Of a DNA stretch of 64,000 bases, positions 9,608 through 18,492 are shown in pieces. The notes under the pieces were generated by a model that saw only the letters and a list, made by a program, of their open reading frames with translations, had not been told where the DNA came from and ran no database searches. Every line of letters starts with the position of its first letter. Positions within the stretch are counted from its first letter, which is position 1. The DNA is from Romboutsia lituseburensis (lineage in GTDB: Bacteria > Bacillota > Clostridia > Peptostreptococcales > Peptostreptococcaceae), in NCBI RefSeq assembly GCF_024723825.1, contig NZ_JANQBQ010000001.1:3348001-3412000 (forward strand), read 5' to 3'. The translations under genes were made by a program, and so were the position numbers.

Positions 9608-10918
9608 ATGACTGGCAGAAAAAAAATATTAGATAGTGTTAAAGAATTTTATAGTGAAAATAATGGTGTTAAAAAATTTGAACCAAGTAAAACTTATATA
9701 CCTGTTTCAGGGAAAATATTAGATGAAAATGACTTAGTTAATTTGGTTGACTCATCTCTTGATATGTGGCTTACAGCTGGTAGATACTCGGATGAGTTTG
9801 AAAGAGAATTTTCTAGATTTCTAGAAGTGAAGCATTGTAGCTTAGTAAATTCAGGTTCATCTGCAAATTTAGTTGCATTTACAGCTTTAACATCTCATAA
9901 GTTAGGAGAAAGAAGGCTAAAAGATGGTGATGAAGTTATAACTGTAGCTGCTGGATTCCCAACTACTATATCACCTATAATACAAAATGGAATGGTACCT
10001 GTATTTATAGATGTAGACTTAGAAACTTATGATTATAAAGTTGAAGATATAGAAAAAGCTATATCTGAGAAGACCAAGGCTATATTTATGGCACATACAC
10101 TAGGAAATCCATTTAATTTAGACAAAATTATGGAATTAGCAAAAAAATATAATTTATGGGTAATAGAAGATAGTTGTGATGCTTTAGGATCTAAGTATAA
10201 TGGAAAATATACTGGTACAATTGGCCATATAGGAACGTTTAGCTTTTATCCAGCTCATCATATAACTATGGGGGAAGGGGGAGCTGTAGTAACAAATGAT
10301 CCATTATTACATAAATTAATAACTTCAATCAGAGACTGGGGAAGAGATTGTATTTGTCCACCGGGTAAAGATAATGTATGTAATAATAGATTCACTCAAA
10401 AACATGGTGATTTACCGTTAGGTTATGATCATAAATATGTTTATTCTCATTTAGGGTATAATTTAAAAGTGACAGATATGCAAGCTGCTATAGGGGTTTC
10501 TCAACTTAAAAAATTGAATGGATTTATAGAAAAACGAAATGAAAATTTTGAAAAGCTTTATAAAGGGCTAAGTCATTTAGATGAATTTATTATATTGCCA
10601 AAAGCAACGAAAAATAGTGAACCAAGTTGGTTCGGTTTTCCTATAACTTTAAAAGAAAATGATAAATATAATAGAAATGATTTAGTTGAATTTTTAGAAT
10701 TAAGCAAAATAGGTACAAGATTATTATTTGCAGGAAACATTTTAAAACAGCCTGTATTTACAGAAAATAATTATGAATATAAGGTAATAGGTAACTTAGA
10801 AAATACAGATATTATAATGGAAAATACTTTTTGGATAGGTGTTTGGCCAGGGATAACAGATGAATGCATAACATATATAATATATAAATTTAATGAATTT
10901 TTCTCATATAATAAATAA
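9608..10918 (+). CDS. rfbH: RfbH/E1-type CDP-4-keto-6-deoxy-D-glucose 3-dehydrase
   Basis: This PLP/PMP-dependent enzyme of the DegT/DnrJ/StrS fold removes the C3 hydroxyl of CDP-4-keto-6-deoxyglucose, the step committing to 3,6-dideoxyhexoses. Two diagnostic features are visible. The usual PLP lysine is replaced by histidine in FYPAHHITMGEGG (His217/218). The iron-sulphur pattern C-x57-C-x-C-x7-C is exact (Cys190, 248, 250, 258; the last three in CICPPGKDNVC). The ATG at 9608 is better spaced from GGAGA than the one at 9602. CDP-glucose synthesis and 4,6-dehydration genes are not in the window and may lie just upstream. The partner reductase E3 is also not seen. Confidence 0.93.
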   Translation: MTGRKKILDSVKEFYSENNGVKKFEPSKTYIPVSGKILDENDLVNLVDSSLDMWLTAGRYSDEFEREFSRFLEVKHCSLVNSGSSANLVAFTALTSHKLGERRLKDGDEVITVAAGFPTTISPIIQNGMVPVFIDVDLETYDYKVEDIEKAISEKTKAIFMAHTLGNPFNLDKIMELAKKYNLWVIEDSCDALGSKYNGKYTGTIGHIGTFSFYPAHHITMGEGGAVVTNDPLLHKLITSIRDWGRDCICPPGKDNVCNNRFTQKHGDLPLGYDHKYVYSHLGYNLKVTDMQAAIGVSQLKKLNGFIEKRNENFEKLYKGLSHLDEFIILPKATKNSEPSWFGFPITLKENDKYNRNDLVEFLELSKIGTRLLFAGNILKQPVFTENNYEYKVIGNLENTDIIMENTFWIGVWPGITDECITYIIYKFNEFFSYNK

Positions 10919-11071
10919 GTTACATTTAATAAATTAAATATCAAATCAATAGTAATATCTATAAAATTTTATATTTAAATATTTAATGACTGTAAAGAAG
11001 TAATTGTTTTAGAATTGAAGGAAAAAAACAAGTTTATTAAATAAAATGTACTACATATAAGGCGGATGAAT

Positions 11072-12904
11072 ATGGATATTATAAATGAAATACAAAGATG
11101 TATAATTGAAAATGATATAGAGCTTGCATACAAAACTATAGTTGAAAATGAAGATGAGCTTTTAAACAGTGCGCAATATTGGAATTTAAGAGGTATTCTA
11201 TGTTATAAAATTCAAGAATATGATGCAGCTATAAAATGTTATATAAAATCAATAAATATAAAAAATGATTATTTAGATTCTTATTTTAACTTAGTATATA
11301 TTTATAAAATTACTAGAGAAAAGATGAAAGCTGCACTATATTCAGGGCTAGCTTTAAAGTATACTGATGATATAAATTTTGAAAATGAATTAATTGATAT
11401 ATTTAATGATGAATTATTGTATTGTGAGTATATCAACTTAATAAAACAAGTAAAGAATAATAATAACATAAATATTAAAAACTTAAGTTTTATAAAATAT
11501 ATATCAACTATGTTTGAAGATATAGATGAAAATTACATAAGTTATATTAACGATAAAAATATAGATAAATTATGGGCGTTTGTAAATGAAGATTATTTAT
11601 TAACAAATAAAGAAATTTTAAGTATATCAGATTATATAAAAATAAAAGAAAATTTACAACTTAACATAATGATAAAGTACGATGTGAATTATATAAATAA
11701 AACTAGAGACATTGCATCAAAAGGTGTAGATTGTTGTTTTATTATGGTAGAAAACAATAGGACTTGGGACTTAGTAGAAATTGATCAACAAGATATGAGA
11801 CATTTGAAAAATAAAGATTATAAAAAAACTGTAACATTAAATAAATTTAATGCAGCAGATTCAAATGTATATGCTCTTATCAATTATATGCCACAAAAAT
11901 ATAAAGAAAAATATAAATTAAATATTATAAATGGAGTAGATGTTTTTAGTATAGAAAATGTTGTGAAGGTTCCTTTACTATCATCTGTAACTGTATCAGG
12001 ATTTAATACATTTACAAGCTATCCTAAGTTTACTTATAATATTGAAGTGGGTCATGGGGAAGTAGGTTTTAAAGGTTGTGGATTAATGGATAAGAAAAAT
12101 AAACAATTTTCATTTACACCAGAAGAATACACAAAAATAGATAAAATATGTACAATATCTACAATGTCTATGATACTACTGAGTTCTTTTGCAGCCGTTC
12201 CAGAAAATAAATACGAAATAACTGGAAATCCTAGAACTGATACTCTAGTGTTATCAGATGGTAAAATAAACTTAGAAAGATTACTAAAAATACCATTGAA
12301 TAATAAAAAAGTTGTATTCAATATGCCTACATTCTATATACATGAAAACACTGGATTAGTTAGTGGTTCAAAAGAACTTAATGATAGTATAAAAATAAAA
12401 AATTTCGATTATAAAAAATTCAATGAATTTTTAATTGATAATGAAATAATTTTCATATCAAAGGTACATCATGGAGAAGAAAGAACGGTTACTTCTAAAG
12501 TAAAGAACCGCCATTTAGATAATATGATATTTATATCAAATGATGATTTAGACAAAGCGGAGTTAGATTTATATGAAATTTTAAATGCAGCAGATATGCT
12601 GATTACAGATTATTCTAGTATATACGGGGATTTCTTATTTATGGATAAACCCACTATATTTGTAAATACAGATATGGAAAAATATGAAGAAGAAAGAGGT
12701 ATAATTCTGCAACCGTATGATTTTTGGGCAGCTGGACCTAAAGTTACTAATCAAGATGATTTAAGTAAAGAGATACTTAAGTGTATTAATGATTCTAACT
12801 ATTATAAGAAAGAACGTAATACTATCAGAGATATTTTTTATTATCATAAAGATGATAAAGCTACTATGAGAGTATGGGATACTATAGATAGAGTGCTAAG
12901 TTAA
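11072..12904 (+). CDS. TPR-linked CDP-glycerol:glycerophosphotransferase (TagF-like) family protein
   Basis: About 610 residues. The first ~120 form tetratricopeptide-like helices (YWNLRGILCYKIQEYDAAIK). The C-terminal half is a TagF/TarF-type transferase with GNPRTD near residue 386, HHGEE, and the hallmark DYSS-x3-DF...KP motif near residue 512. The family moves a phospho-alcohol from a CDP carrier to an acceptor, forming a phosphodiester. A complete choline kinase/transporter/cytidylyltransferase set lies downstream and no LicD transferase is visible, so this is the best candidate to place the phospho-group on the glycan. A related protein is encoded in the C. difficile type A flagellin glycan locus (from memory). 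The ATG at 11072 has AAGGCGG at proper spacing; 11066 is too close. Confidence 0.85.
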   Translation: MDIINEIQRCIIENDIELAYKTIVENEDELLNSAQYWNLRGILCYKIQEYDAAIKCYIKSINIKNDYLDSYFNLVYIYKITREKMKAALYSGLALKYTDDINFENELIDIFNDELLYCEYINLIKQVKNNNNINIKNLSFIKYISTMFEDIDENYISYINDKNIDKLWAFVNEDYLLTNKEILSISDYIKIKENLQLNIMIKYDVNYINKTRDIASKGVDCCFIMVENNRTWDLVEIDQQDMRHLKNKDYKKTVTLNKFNAADSNVYALINYMPQKYKEKYKLNIINGVDVFSIENVVKVPLLSSVTVSGFNTFTSYPKFTYNIEVGHGEVGFKGCGLMDKKNKQFSFTPEEYTKIDKICTISTMSMILLSSFAAVPENKYEITGNPRTDTLVLSDGKINLERLLKIPLNNKKVVFNMPTFYIHENTGLVSGSKELNDSIKIKNFDYKKFNEFLIDNEIIFISKVHHGEERTVTSKVKNRHLDNMIFISNDDLDKAELDLYEILNAADMLITDYSSIYGDFLFMDKPTIFVNTDMEKYEEERGIILQPYDFWAAGPKVTNQDDLSKEILKCINDSNYYKKERNTIRDIFYYHKDDKATMRVWDTIDRVLS

Positions 12905-12935
12905 ATATAATAATATGTGCAAAGGATACAGTTAG

Positions 12936-14411
12936 ATGAAAAATAAGTGTAATTTATATAAATATATAGTTGGACAAGAGCTTATCAATAAAATTGTAAG
13001 TATATTAGGTAAAGATGATATAACTATAGAAATAGAAATAGATATAATTAATATATTGGCAGATTTTGTACAAAATAATACTCAGTATAGTACGATGGAT
13101 TCATTTAATAAACTAGTAGATGCAATAGTGGATATAATTGAAAGTTTTAATAACGAAAGTATAAATGCGTATAATGATAAAAAATATAGATTAAGTACAC
13201 TTATACAATTATTGAATGAATTTTATAAAAATATAAATAGTATAAAAATCAATTTATATTTTTATGGGAAAGATAAATATAATATAAAAGATAGGTGCTT
13301 TAATAAAAAATTTATACATATAGAACATATTAATGACTATATACAAAAAAATAAAGATAATGAAAGTAATATTATTAATGTTTTAATAGTAAGTGAAGAA
13401 ACAATGCATTGTAATATAGATTTTAGCTTATATTTTGATGAAGTGATTTATTATGATAAGCTAATGAACAATATGTTTGAAATAACTGAGAAAATATATT
13501 ATGAAAACTATGACTACAATTATTTATCGCAATCTATAGAAAATTGTGAAAATGAAAATTTAAATACATTGATAGTTGGAAATTCATATCCTTTAACAGG
13601 GATAGATTGTAAGTTACTATCATGTAACTCTGTAAGTTTAGCGCTGTCTAGTCAAGATTTATATTATTCTTATAAATTGGCTAAAAAAATTATAGTTAAG
13701 AATAAAAATATTAAAAATTGTGTAATAGGTGTTGGATATTATTTAGTTAATCACGATTTGTCTAAGTGTAAAAGTGATTACTCTAAAAACTTAGTGAAAA
13801 ATATATATTATCCAATACTAAAAGACAAACATAATTCTAATAACGTAGAAGATGTAAATTTATTGTACTTAAAAGATGCGTTAAAAGATGAAGTAATAGA
13901 GTATATATTTAATTTAGAATTTTTAGATTATCATTTTAGAAATTTAATATATAGAGAAAATAACGGATATTTTAATAAAAATTGGACAAGAGAAAATAAT
14001 AGTATATTAAGAGGTGTTAAGTTAAGTTTGATTAGTGATGATGAAAAGTATAGAATAGGAGAGCTTAGAGCTAATCAACATAATGACTTATCAAGATATA
14101 CTGATACATCAAAAGAATATAATAGTATATTTGATGAATTTGTATTCTTTTTAAAAGAAAATAATATAGAACCTATAATAGTTGTATTTCCAAGTACCAA
14201 GTACTATACAAAATTTATAAATAAAATATATGAAAATGAATTTTATAATATTATAAGTAGGTTAAATGAGAAATATGGAATCAAATTAGTTGATTTTACA
14301 AAAATAAATATATTTGAAGAAGATGATTTTATAGATTTTGACCATATGAGCGAACAAGGATGCAAAAAAATAACACTATTATTAAGTGATATTTTAGATA
14401 ATAAGATATAA
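12936..14411 (+). CDS. SGNH/DltD-like protein, function unknown
   Basis: A 491-residue protein without an obvious signal peptide. Residues 1-200 are low-complexity and AT-biased, with no recognised domain. The second half has features of the SGNH hydrolase fold: LIVGNSYPLTGID as a possible nucleophile block (Gly-Asn-Ser), IIVVFPSTKYY, and a C-terminal FIDFDHMSEQGCKKI that could supply the Asp and His. Related folds act as O-acyltransferases or esterases on polysaccharides. Assignment is by motif reading only. It lies between the TagF-like gene and licA, so it may finish or edit the same glycan. Confidence 0.55.
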   Translation: MKNKCNLYKYIVGQELINKIVSILGKDDITIEIEIDIINILADFVQNNTQYSTMDSFNKLVDAIVDIIESFNNESINAYNDKKYRLSTLIQLLNEFYKNINSIKINLYFYGKDKYNIKDRCFNKKFIHIEHINDYIQKNKDNESNIINVLIVSEETMHCNIDFSLYFDEVIYYDKLMNNMFEITEKIYYENYDYNYLSQSIENCENENLNTLIVGNSYPLTGIDCKLLSCNSVSLALSSQDLYYSYKLAKKIIVKNKNIKNCVIGVGYYLVNHDLSKCKSDYSKNLVKNIYYPILKDKHNSNNVEDVNLLYLKDALKDEVIEYIFNLEFLDYHFRNLIYRENNGYFNKNWTRENNSILRGVKLSLISDDEKYRIGELRANQHNDLSRYTDTSKEYNSIFDEFVFFLKENNIEPIIVVFPSTKYYTKFINKIYENEFYNIISRLNEKYGIKLVDFTKINIFEEDDFIDFDHMSEQGCKKITLLLSDILDNKI

Positions 14412-14440
14412 CTATATAGATAAGTATAGATAAGACACGT

Positions 14441-14490
14441 AGTAAGGTCAATAGTGGTAGAAATGTAATTTCTAAACTATTGACTTTACT
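14441..14490 (+). terminator. Long two-part hairpin between the SGNH gene and licA
   Basis: Bases 14441-14455 pair with 14476-14490 over 15 positions (one G-U pair). Inside the loop a second 7-bp stem forms (14458-14464 with 14468-14474). No T-tract follows, so it is not a classical terminator. It could be an RNA processing or stability element, an attenuator, or a small mobile-element relic. It separates licABC from the upstream genes. Confidence 0.5.
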
Positions 14491-14568
14491 ATGTAAGATG
14501 AAAGCTATTTATTTTAGTTGTAAATTTTTACGGGTGTATCTAAAAGGTGAGTACTATGAGGTGATTTA

Positions 14569-15465
14569 GTGAAAAAAAAATATCAAGACAATAAAATTAA
14601 TAGAATAAAAGATACACTATCAGAAGTGTTAGGTTTAAGTAATCATGATATATATAGTATAGATCCTATTGGAGGTATGACTAATAAAAACTTTAAAGTT
14701 AATATTAAAAATGAAAATTATATATTAAGAATACCTGGTAATGGAACGAAAGAAATGATTAGTAGATATAGTGAAAAATATAACAATTTAATTGTAAATA
14801 AGTTAGAAATAGATACTAATATGTTGTATTTTAATGAAGAAAATGGTTTAAAGGTATCTAAATATATTAATAATGCTGAAACAATTACTCCTAAAACTGC
14901 TAAAAGAGAAGATAATATGAAGCTAATAACTAATATATTAAAAAAGCTTCATAATTCCAACGTTAAATTTAATAATGAATTTGATGTGTTTAGCAAAATA
15001 GAGGAGTATGAAATTTTATTAAAAAAATATAATGGTAAGAACTTTGATGATTACACATTAGTAAAAGGTAAAGTCACAAAATTAAAACAAATACTTGAAC
15101 AAATAGGTGTAGAAAGTGTACCGTGTCATAATGATACTGTTCCTGAAAATTTTGTAAAGGATAATGAAAGATTGTACTTAGTTGACTGGGAGTATTCAGG
15201 AATGAATGATCCAATGTGGGATTTAGCAGCACATTCTTTAGAGAGTGGTTTCTTAGAATCTGAAGAAGAGCTATTTTTAAGTTTATATTTTGAAGGAAGA
15301 ATAGAAGATAGATATAAAAAAAAAATACTTATATATAAGATTTGCCAGGATTTTTTATGGAGTATTTGGACAAATATTAAAGAAGCTAAAGGTGACAATT
15401 TTGGGACCTATGGAGAATATAGATACAATAGAGCTAAAATTAATTTAAAAAAAATAACTAACTAG
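14569..15465 (+). CDS. licA: LicA-type choline/ethanolamine kinase
   Basis: A 298-residue aminoglycoside phosphotransferase-fold kinase matching the LicA branch. It has GGMTNKNF in the nucleotide-binding lobe, the Brenner motif CHNDTVPENF (catalytic Asp, near residue 187) and VDWEYSGMNDPMWDLA (metal-binding Asp, near residue 205). LicA uses ATP to make phosphocholine, or phosphoethanolamine in relatives. It starts with GTG, preceded by GAGGTGAT. It is followed after two bases by the ribosome binding site of a LicB-like transporter and then LicC; this lic gene order is the main support for choline as substrate. The substrate itself is not proven by sequence. Confidence 0.88.
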   Translation: MKKKYQDNKINRIKDTLSEVLGLSNHDIYSIDPIGGMTNKNFKVNIKNENYILRIPGNGTKEMISRYSEKYNNLIVNKLEIDTNMLYFNEENGLKVSKYINNAETITPKTAKREDNMKLITNILKKLHNSNVKFNNEFDVFSKIEEYEILLKKYNGKNFDDYTLVKGKVTKLKQILEQIGVESVPCHNDTVPENFVKDNERLYLVDWEYSGMNDPMWDLAAHSLESGFLESEEELFLSLYFEGRIEDRYKKKILIYKICQDFLWSIWTNIKEAKGDNFGTYGEYRYNRAKINLKKITN

Positions 15466-15485
15466 ATTTGGAGTGTATAGTAAAT

Positions 15486-16415
15486 ATGATTAGCAGGAGT
15501 AAGGGATTAACTTTAGGCATAATATCAGGTATGCTATGGGGATTAGATACTGTTTTAACAGGTATAATTCTTAACAAGAGTTCCTTTGTAGAAACTCAAA
15601 CGGCTATATTTTTAGCTCCATTTATAAGTTCTTTCCTGCATGATATGTTTTCTAGTTTATGGATGATGGTATATATGTCAGCTACTAGACAGCTACCACA
15701 GATAGTCGAATCAATTAAGACTAGAAGTGGAAAGTTTATATGTATTGCAGCTATATTTGGTGGTCCTATAGGAACGGCATCATACTTATTAGCTGTTAAA
15801 TATATAGGTGTAGGATATACCGCAAGCATATCTTCAATATACCCAGCTATAGGATCATTTTGGGCATATTTATTTCTAAAAGAGAAATTAAATAAGAATG
15901 CATTTATAGGGTTATCTATAATCATGCTTTCTGTAATAATATTAGGATATTCATCTGAAAAAATAAGTGGAGATAATTACTTATTAGGGTTTTCATTGGC
16001 ACTAGTATGTGTATTAGGATGGTCTTTAGAGAGTATAATTTGCGCATATGGAATGAAGGCTAATGAAGTTAGTCCATCTCAAGCACTTCAAATAAGACAA
16101 TTAGTATCGACATTATTCTATGGTATAATAATACATATATTAGGTGGAATAGAATTAATTAGTACGGTTACAGTTATATTTACAAATATTTCGGGATGGA
16201 TTTGTTTTATTGCATTAGCGGGAACTGCTTCGTATATGTTTTATTATACATCAATAGATTCGATAGGACCGGTAAAGGCAACTGTATTAAATATAACGTA
16301 TTCTATATGGGCTATAATCTTTAATATATTTATTTTTGATAGTCCTGTTACTTTAAGATTAGTTATATGCAGCGTACTTATAATAATAGGGTCCATTATG
16401 GTTTTAAAAAATTAG
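15486..16415 (+). CDS. licB: LicB-like choline importer (DMT/EamA family)
   Basis: About 309 residues with ten predicted membrane helices and two EamA-type repeats (GIISGMLWGLDTVLTG at the start; GGPIGTASYLLAVKYIG and GTASYMFYYTSIDSIG as the paired GxxG-type helices). The drug/metabolite transporter family includes LicB, the choline permease of phosphocholine loci. Its position between licA and licC supports uptake of choline or a similar amino-alcohol. The ATG at 15486 is preceded by TTGGAGTG; the in-frame TTG at 15468 lies within that site and is rejected. Confidence 0.82.
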   Translation: MISRSKGLTLGIISGMLWGLDTVLTGIILNKSSFVETQTAIFLAPFISSFLHDMFSSLWMMVYMSATRQLPQIVESIKTRSGKFICIAAIFGGPIGTASYLLAVKYIGVGYTASISSIYPAIGSFWAYLFLKEKLNKNAFIGLSIIMLSVIILGYSSEKISGDNYLLGFSLALVCVLGWSLESIICAYGMKANEVSPSQALQIRQLVSTLFYGIIIHILGGIELISTVTVIFTNISGWICFIALAGTASYMFYYTSIDSIGPVKATVLNITYSIWAIIFNIFIFDSPVTLRLVICSVLIIIGSIMVLKN

Positions 16416-16433
16416 TTTAAAGGAGTATTTTTT

Positions 16434-17132
16434 ATGAGAGCAATACTTTTAGCTGCAGGAATGGGTACAAGATTGAGGCCCTTAACACTTACTACTCCGA
16501 AGTCTTTAGTGGAAATAAATGGACAGCCTATGTTAGAGAGACAAATTAGTTTTTTAAAAGACATAGGAGTAAATGAAATAATAGTTGTGGTAGGTTATTT
16601 AAGGGAGAAGTTTGAATACTTAAAAGATAAGTATGATGTCAAGCTTATTTATAATGAGAAGTTTAATGTTTATAACAATATATATACTATGTACTTAGTT
16701 AGAGAATATTTGGGAGATAGCTATGTAATAGATGCTGATGTTTATTTGTATAAAAATTTTTTAGATAAGGATATAAGTAAATCTACTTATTTTAGTGGTT
16801 ATAAATATGGGTTTAAAAATGAATGGATATTAGAATTTGATGATAATTACAATGTAAAAGATATAGTTATAGGAGATGGAGAAGGGTACATATTATCTGG
16901 CATATCATACTGGAATAAAAAGGATGCTAGTATTATTGTTAATGAGTTAGAAAAAGTTATAGAATTAGATAAATTTTTTGATTTATATTGGGATCATATT
17001 GTCAAAGATAATTTATTAAAATTAGATATACAAATTAAAAGAATAGATAGTTATGATTCATTTGAAATTGATTCTTTAAGTGAATTAAACTCTTTAAATA
17101 AGTTTTTATACAATAAACAGCATAGCATATAA
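16434..17132 (+). CDS. licC: LicC-type CTP:phosphocholine cytidylyltransferase
   Basis: A 232-residue nucleotidyltransferase of the length expected for LicC. The signature at residues 4-24 includes LAAGMGTRLRP and TPKSLV; DADVYL is the metal-binding segment. It would activate phosphocholine to CDP-choline for transfer to a glycan. AAAGGAGTATTTTTT precedes the ATG. It ends the plus-strand glycan operon and faces a convergent glycosyltransferase gene. A sugar-1-phosphate nucleotidyltransferase is the alternative, but the short length and the licA/licB neighbours favour LicC. Confidence 0.85.
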   Translation: MRAILLAAGMGTRLRPLTLTTPKSLVEINGQPMLERQISFLKDIGVNEIIVVVGYLREKFEYLKDKYDVKLIYNEKFNVYNNIYTMYLVREYLGDSYVIDADVYLYKNFLDKDISKSTYFSGYKYGFKNEWILEFDDNYNVKDIVIGDGEGYILSGISYWNKKDASIIVNELEKVIELDKFFDLYWDHIVKDNLLKLDIQIKRIDSYDSFEIDSLSELNSLNKFLYNKQHSI

Positions 17133-17143
17133 AGAGTATTGAA

Positions 17144-17180
17144 AGCCAATAGTAAAAAAAGGATTTTTAATCTATTGGCT
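17144..17180. terminator. Inverted repeat between convergent genes
   Basis: AGCCAATAG at 17144-17152 pairs with CTATTGGCT at 17172-17180, with an A-rich and T-rich loop. It lies between licC and the minus-strand glycosyltransferase and is likely a bidirectional terminator, although the T-tract is weak. Confidence 0.5.
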
Positions 17181-17205
17181 ACTACTAAATTTAAGGAATT
17201 TATAT

Positions 17206-18276
17206 TTATTTAAATCGATTAAGAGCTTCTAAAGCACGTTTATAATTATATTTAGCGGATAATTCATAATACATTATAGCATTATCCTTATTGTTTATAA
17301 GTTCATAAAACAAACCTAAATTAAATGCAGCTAAATAACTTCCAGTACCTTGAACACTATTATAAGAAAAACTATTTCCAATTTCTAATGCACCTAAATA
17401 AGAGAGCTCAATATTTTCAAAATAATTTATATATTTTTCTGGATTTGATGAAACTAATTCGGTAAAAAACACACCACATACAAAGTAAAAGTCAGAAGAA
17501 TTTTTTAATAAATCAAAATTATCATTAATAATTTCAAGTCCTTTTTCAAATTCATTTGTTTTAATAAGCGTATAGATATAAGTAATTAAGCCATCTGCTA
17601 CAAATTCCTCAGTATCAGGACTAAAGCAATTATAAAAACTGTTAAAATATGTTGAGGCTTCAGAGTACATTTTATTAACATAATAAGTTCTTGCTGTTTG
17701 ATAAAGTAAATATGAATCATTAGGTTTTATTTTTAATTCATCTAATAATATAGATATATTTCTATCAAATTTATTAGTATTTAAATAGCCATTATGTTCT
17801 AATATTATATCAACTATTTTCCTAGGAAAATCACTTTTTAGCTGTTCGTGTATAGCACCTTCAAACCAAACTCCTTTAGGAGTTAATCTAGATATAAAAG
17901 ATTCTGAATTTTTAATTTCACCATCTTGTTCAAAAGAACTTACTATTTTTACTTGACCTATAGTACTATCATTATAGCTTATAAAATATCTTATGCTATC
18001 TAAATCTATATTAGCTATATACTCATCAGCATCTAAAATTAAGTTCCAGTCACTATTTGAATTGCTTAGAGCGAAATTTCTAGCTTTTGAAAAATCATTA
18101 TCCCATTTATAATCAAAAATTTGTGCATTAAATTCTAATGCAATTTCTTTTGTTTTATCTGTGGAACCAGTATCTACAATTACTATTTCATTGACTATAT
18201 CCTTAACAGATTCTAAGCATCTTCGAAGGTTACTTTCTTCATTTTTTACAATCATAACTAAGCTTAAGCTTTTCAT
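17206..18276 (-). CDS. TPR-containing GT2 glycosyltransferase (SunS-like)
   Basis: A 356-residue glycosyltransferase on the minus strand. The N-terminal GT-A domain shows LVMIVKNEESNLRRCLESV, VDTGSTDKT and the DADEY (DxD) metal site. The C-terminal ~150 residues are TPR-like helices (SYLLYQTARTYYVNKMYSEA, and a repeat near the end). This architecture occurs in protein glycosyltransferases such as SunS and in flagellin glycosylation loci. AAGGGGGAA lies before the ATG. The gene has its own promoter at 18310-18341, overlapped by a Spo0A-like box, so it is regulated apart from the plus-strand glycan operon. Role in flagellin modification is inferred from position. Confidence 0.8.
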   Translation of the reverse strand: MKSLSLVMIVKNEESNLRRCLESVKDIVNEIVIVDTGSTDKTKEIALEFNAQIFDYKWDNDFSKARNFALSNSNSDWNLILDADEYIANIDLDSIRYFISYNDSTIGQVKIVSSFEQDGEIKNSESFISRLTPKGVWFEGAIHEQLKSDFPRKIVDIILEHNGYLNTNKFDRNISILLDELKIKPNDSYLLYQTARTYYVNKMYSEASTYFNSFYNCFSPDTEEFVADGLITYIYTLIKTNEFEKGLEIINDNFDLLKNSSDFYFVCGVFFTELVSSNPEKYINYFENIELSYLGALEIGNSFSYNSVQGTGSYLAAFNLGLFYELINNKDNAIMYYELSAKYNYKRALEALNRFK

Positions 18277-18309
18277 TGAGAGTTCCCCCTTTTATTAAAA
18301 TATAGATTA

Positions 18310-18341
18310 ATTATAGCAAAGACTATATTTTTATTCGACAA
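18310..18341 (-). promoter_or_regulatory. Promoter of the minus-strand GT2 with a Spo0A-like box in the -35 region
   Basis: Read on the minus strand, TATAAT (18310-18315) carries the extended -10 TG. TTGTCGAA (18334-18341) sits 18 bases upstream, where a -35 would be. TGTCGAA is the 0A box, and Spo0A-activated sigma-A promoters place boxes just there. A single 7-mer can occur by chance in a window this size, so regulation by Spo0A is a hypothesis. Confidence 0.5.
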
Positions 18342-18410
18342 ATTTTTTATAACTTATATAAAATAGTTATAGTTTTATTATTTTGATTTTAGTATTAAAC
18401 TCTCAAAAAT

Positions 18411-18438
18411 TAAAGTTGATATAAATAAATCCGTAAAA
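18411..18438 (+). promoter_or_regulatory. Sigma-28 (FliA/SigD)-like promoter
   Basis: TAAA at 18411-18414, a 16-base spacer, and CCGTAAAA at 18431-18438. The spacing is identical to that of the five CCGTATA promoters in the chemotaxis region; the -10 differs at one position. It lies 54 bases before the coiled-coil gene. Confidence 0.55.
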
Positions 18439-18492
18439 TAATAAGTGATTAAATACTAAAAAAATATAAATTTAAATATTAGGAGTATAAAT

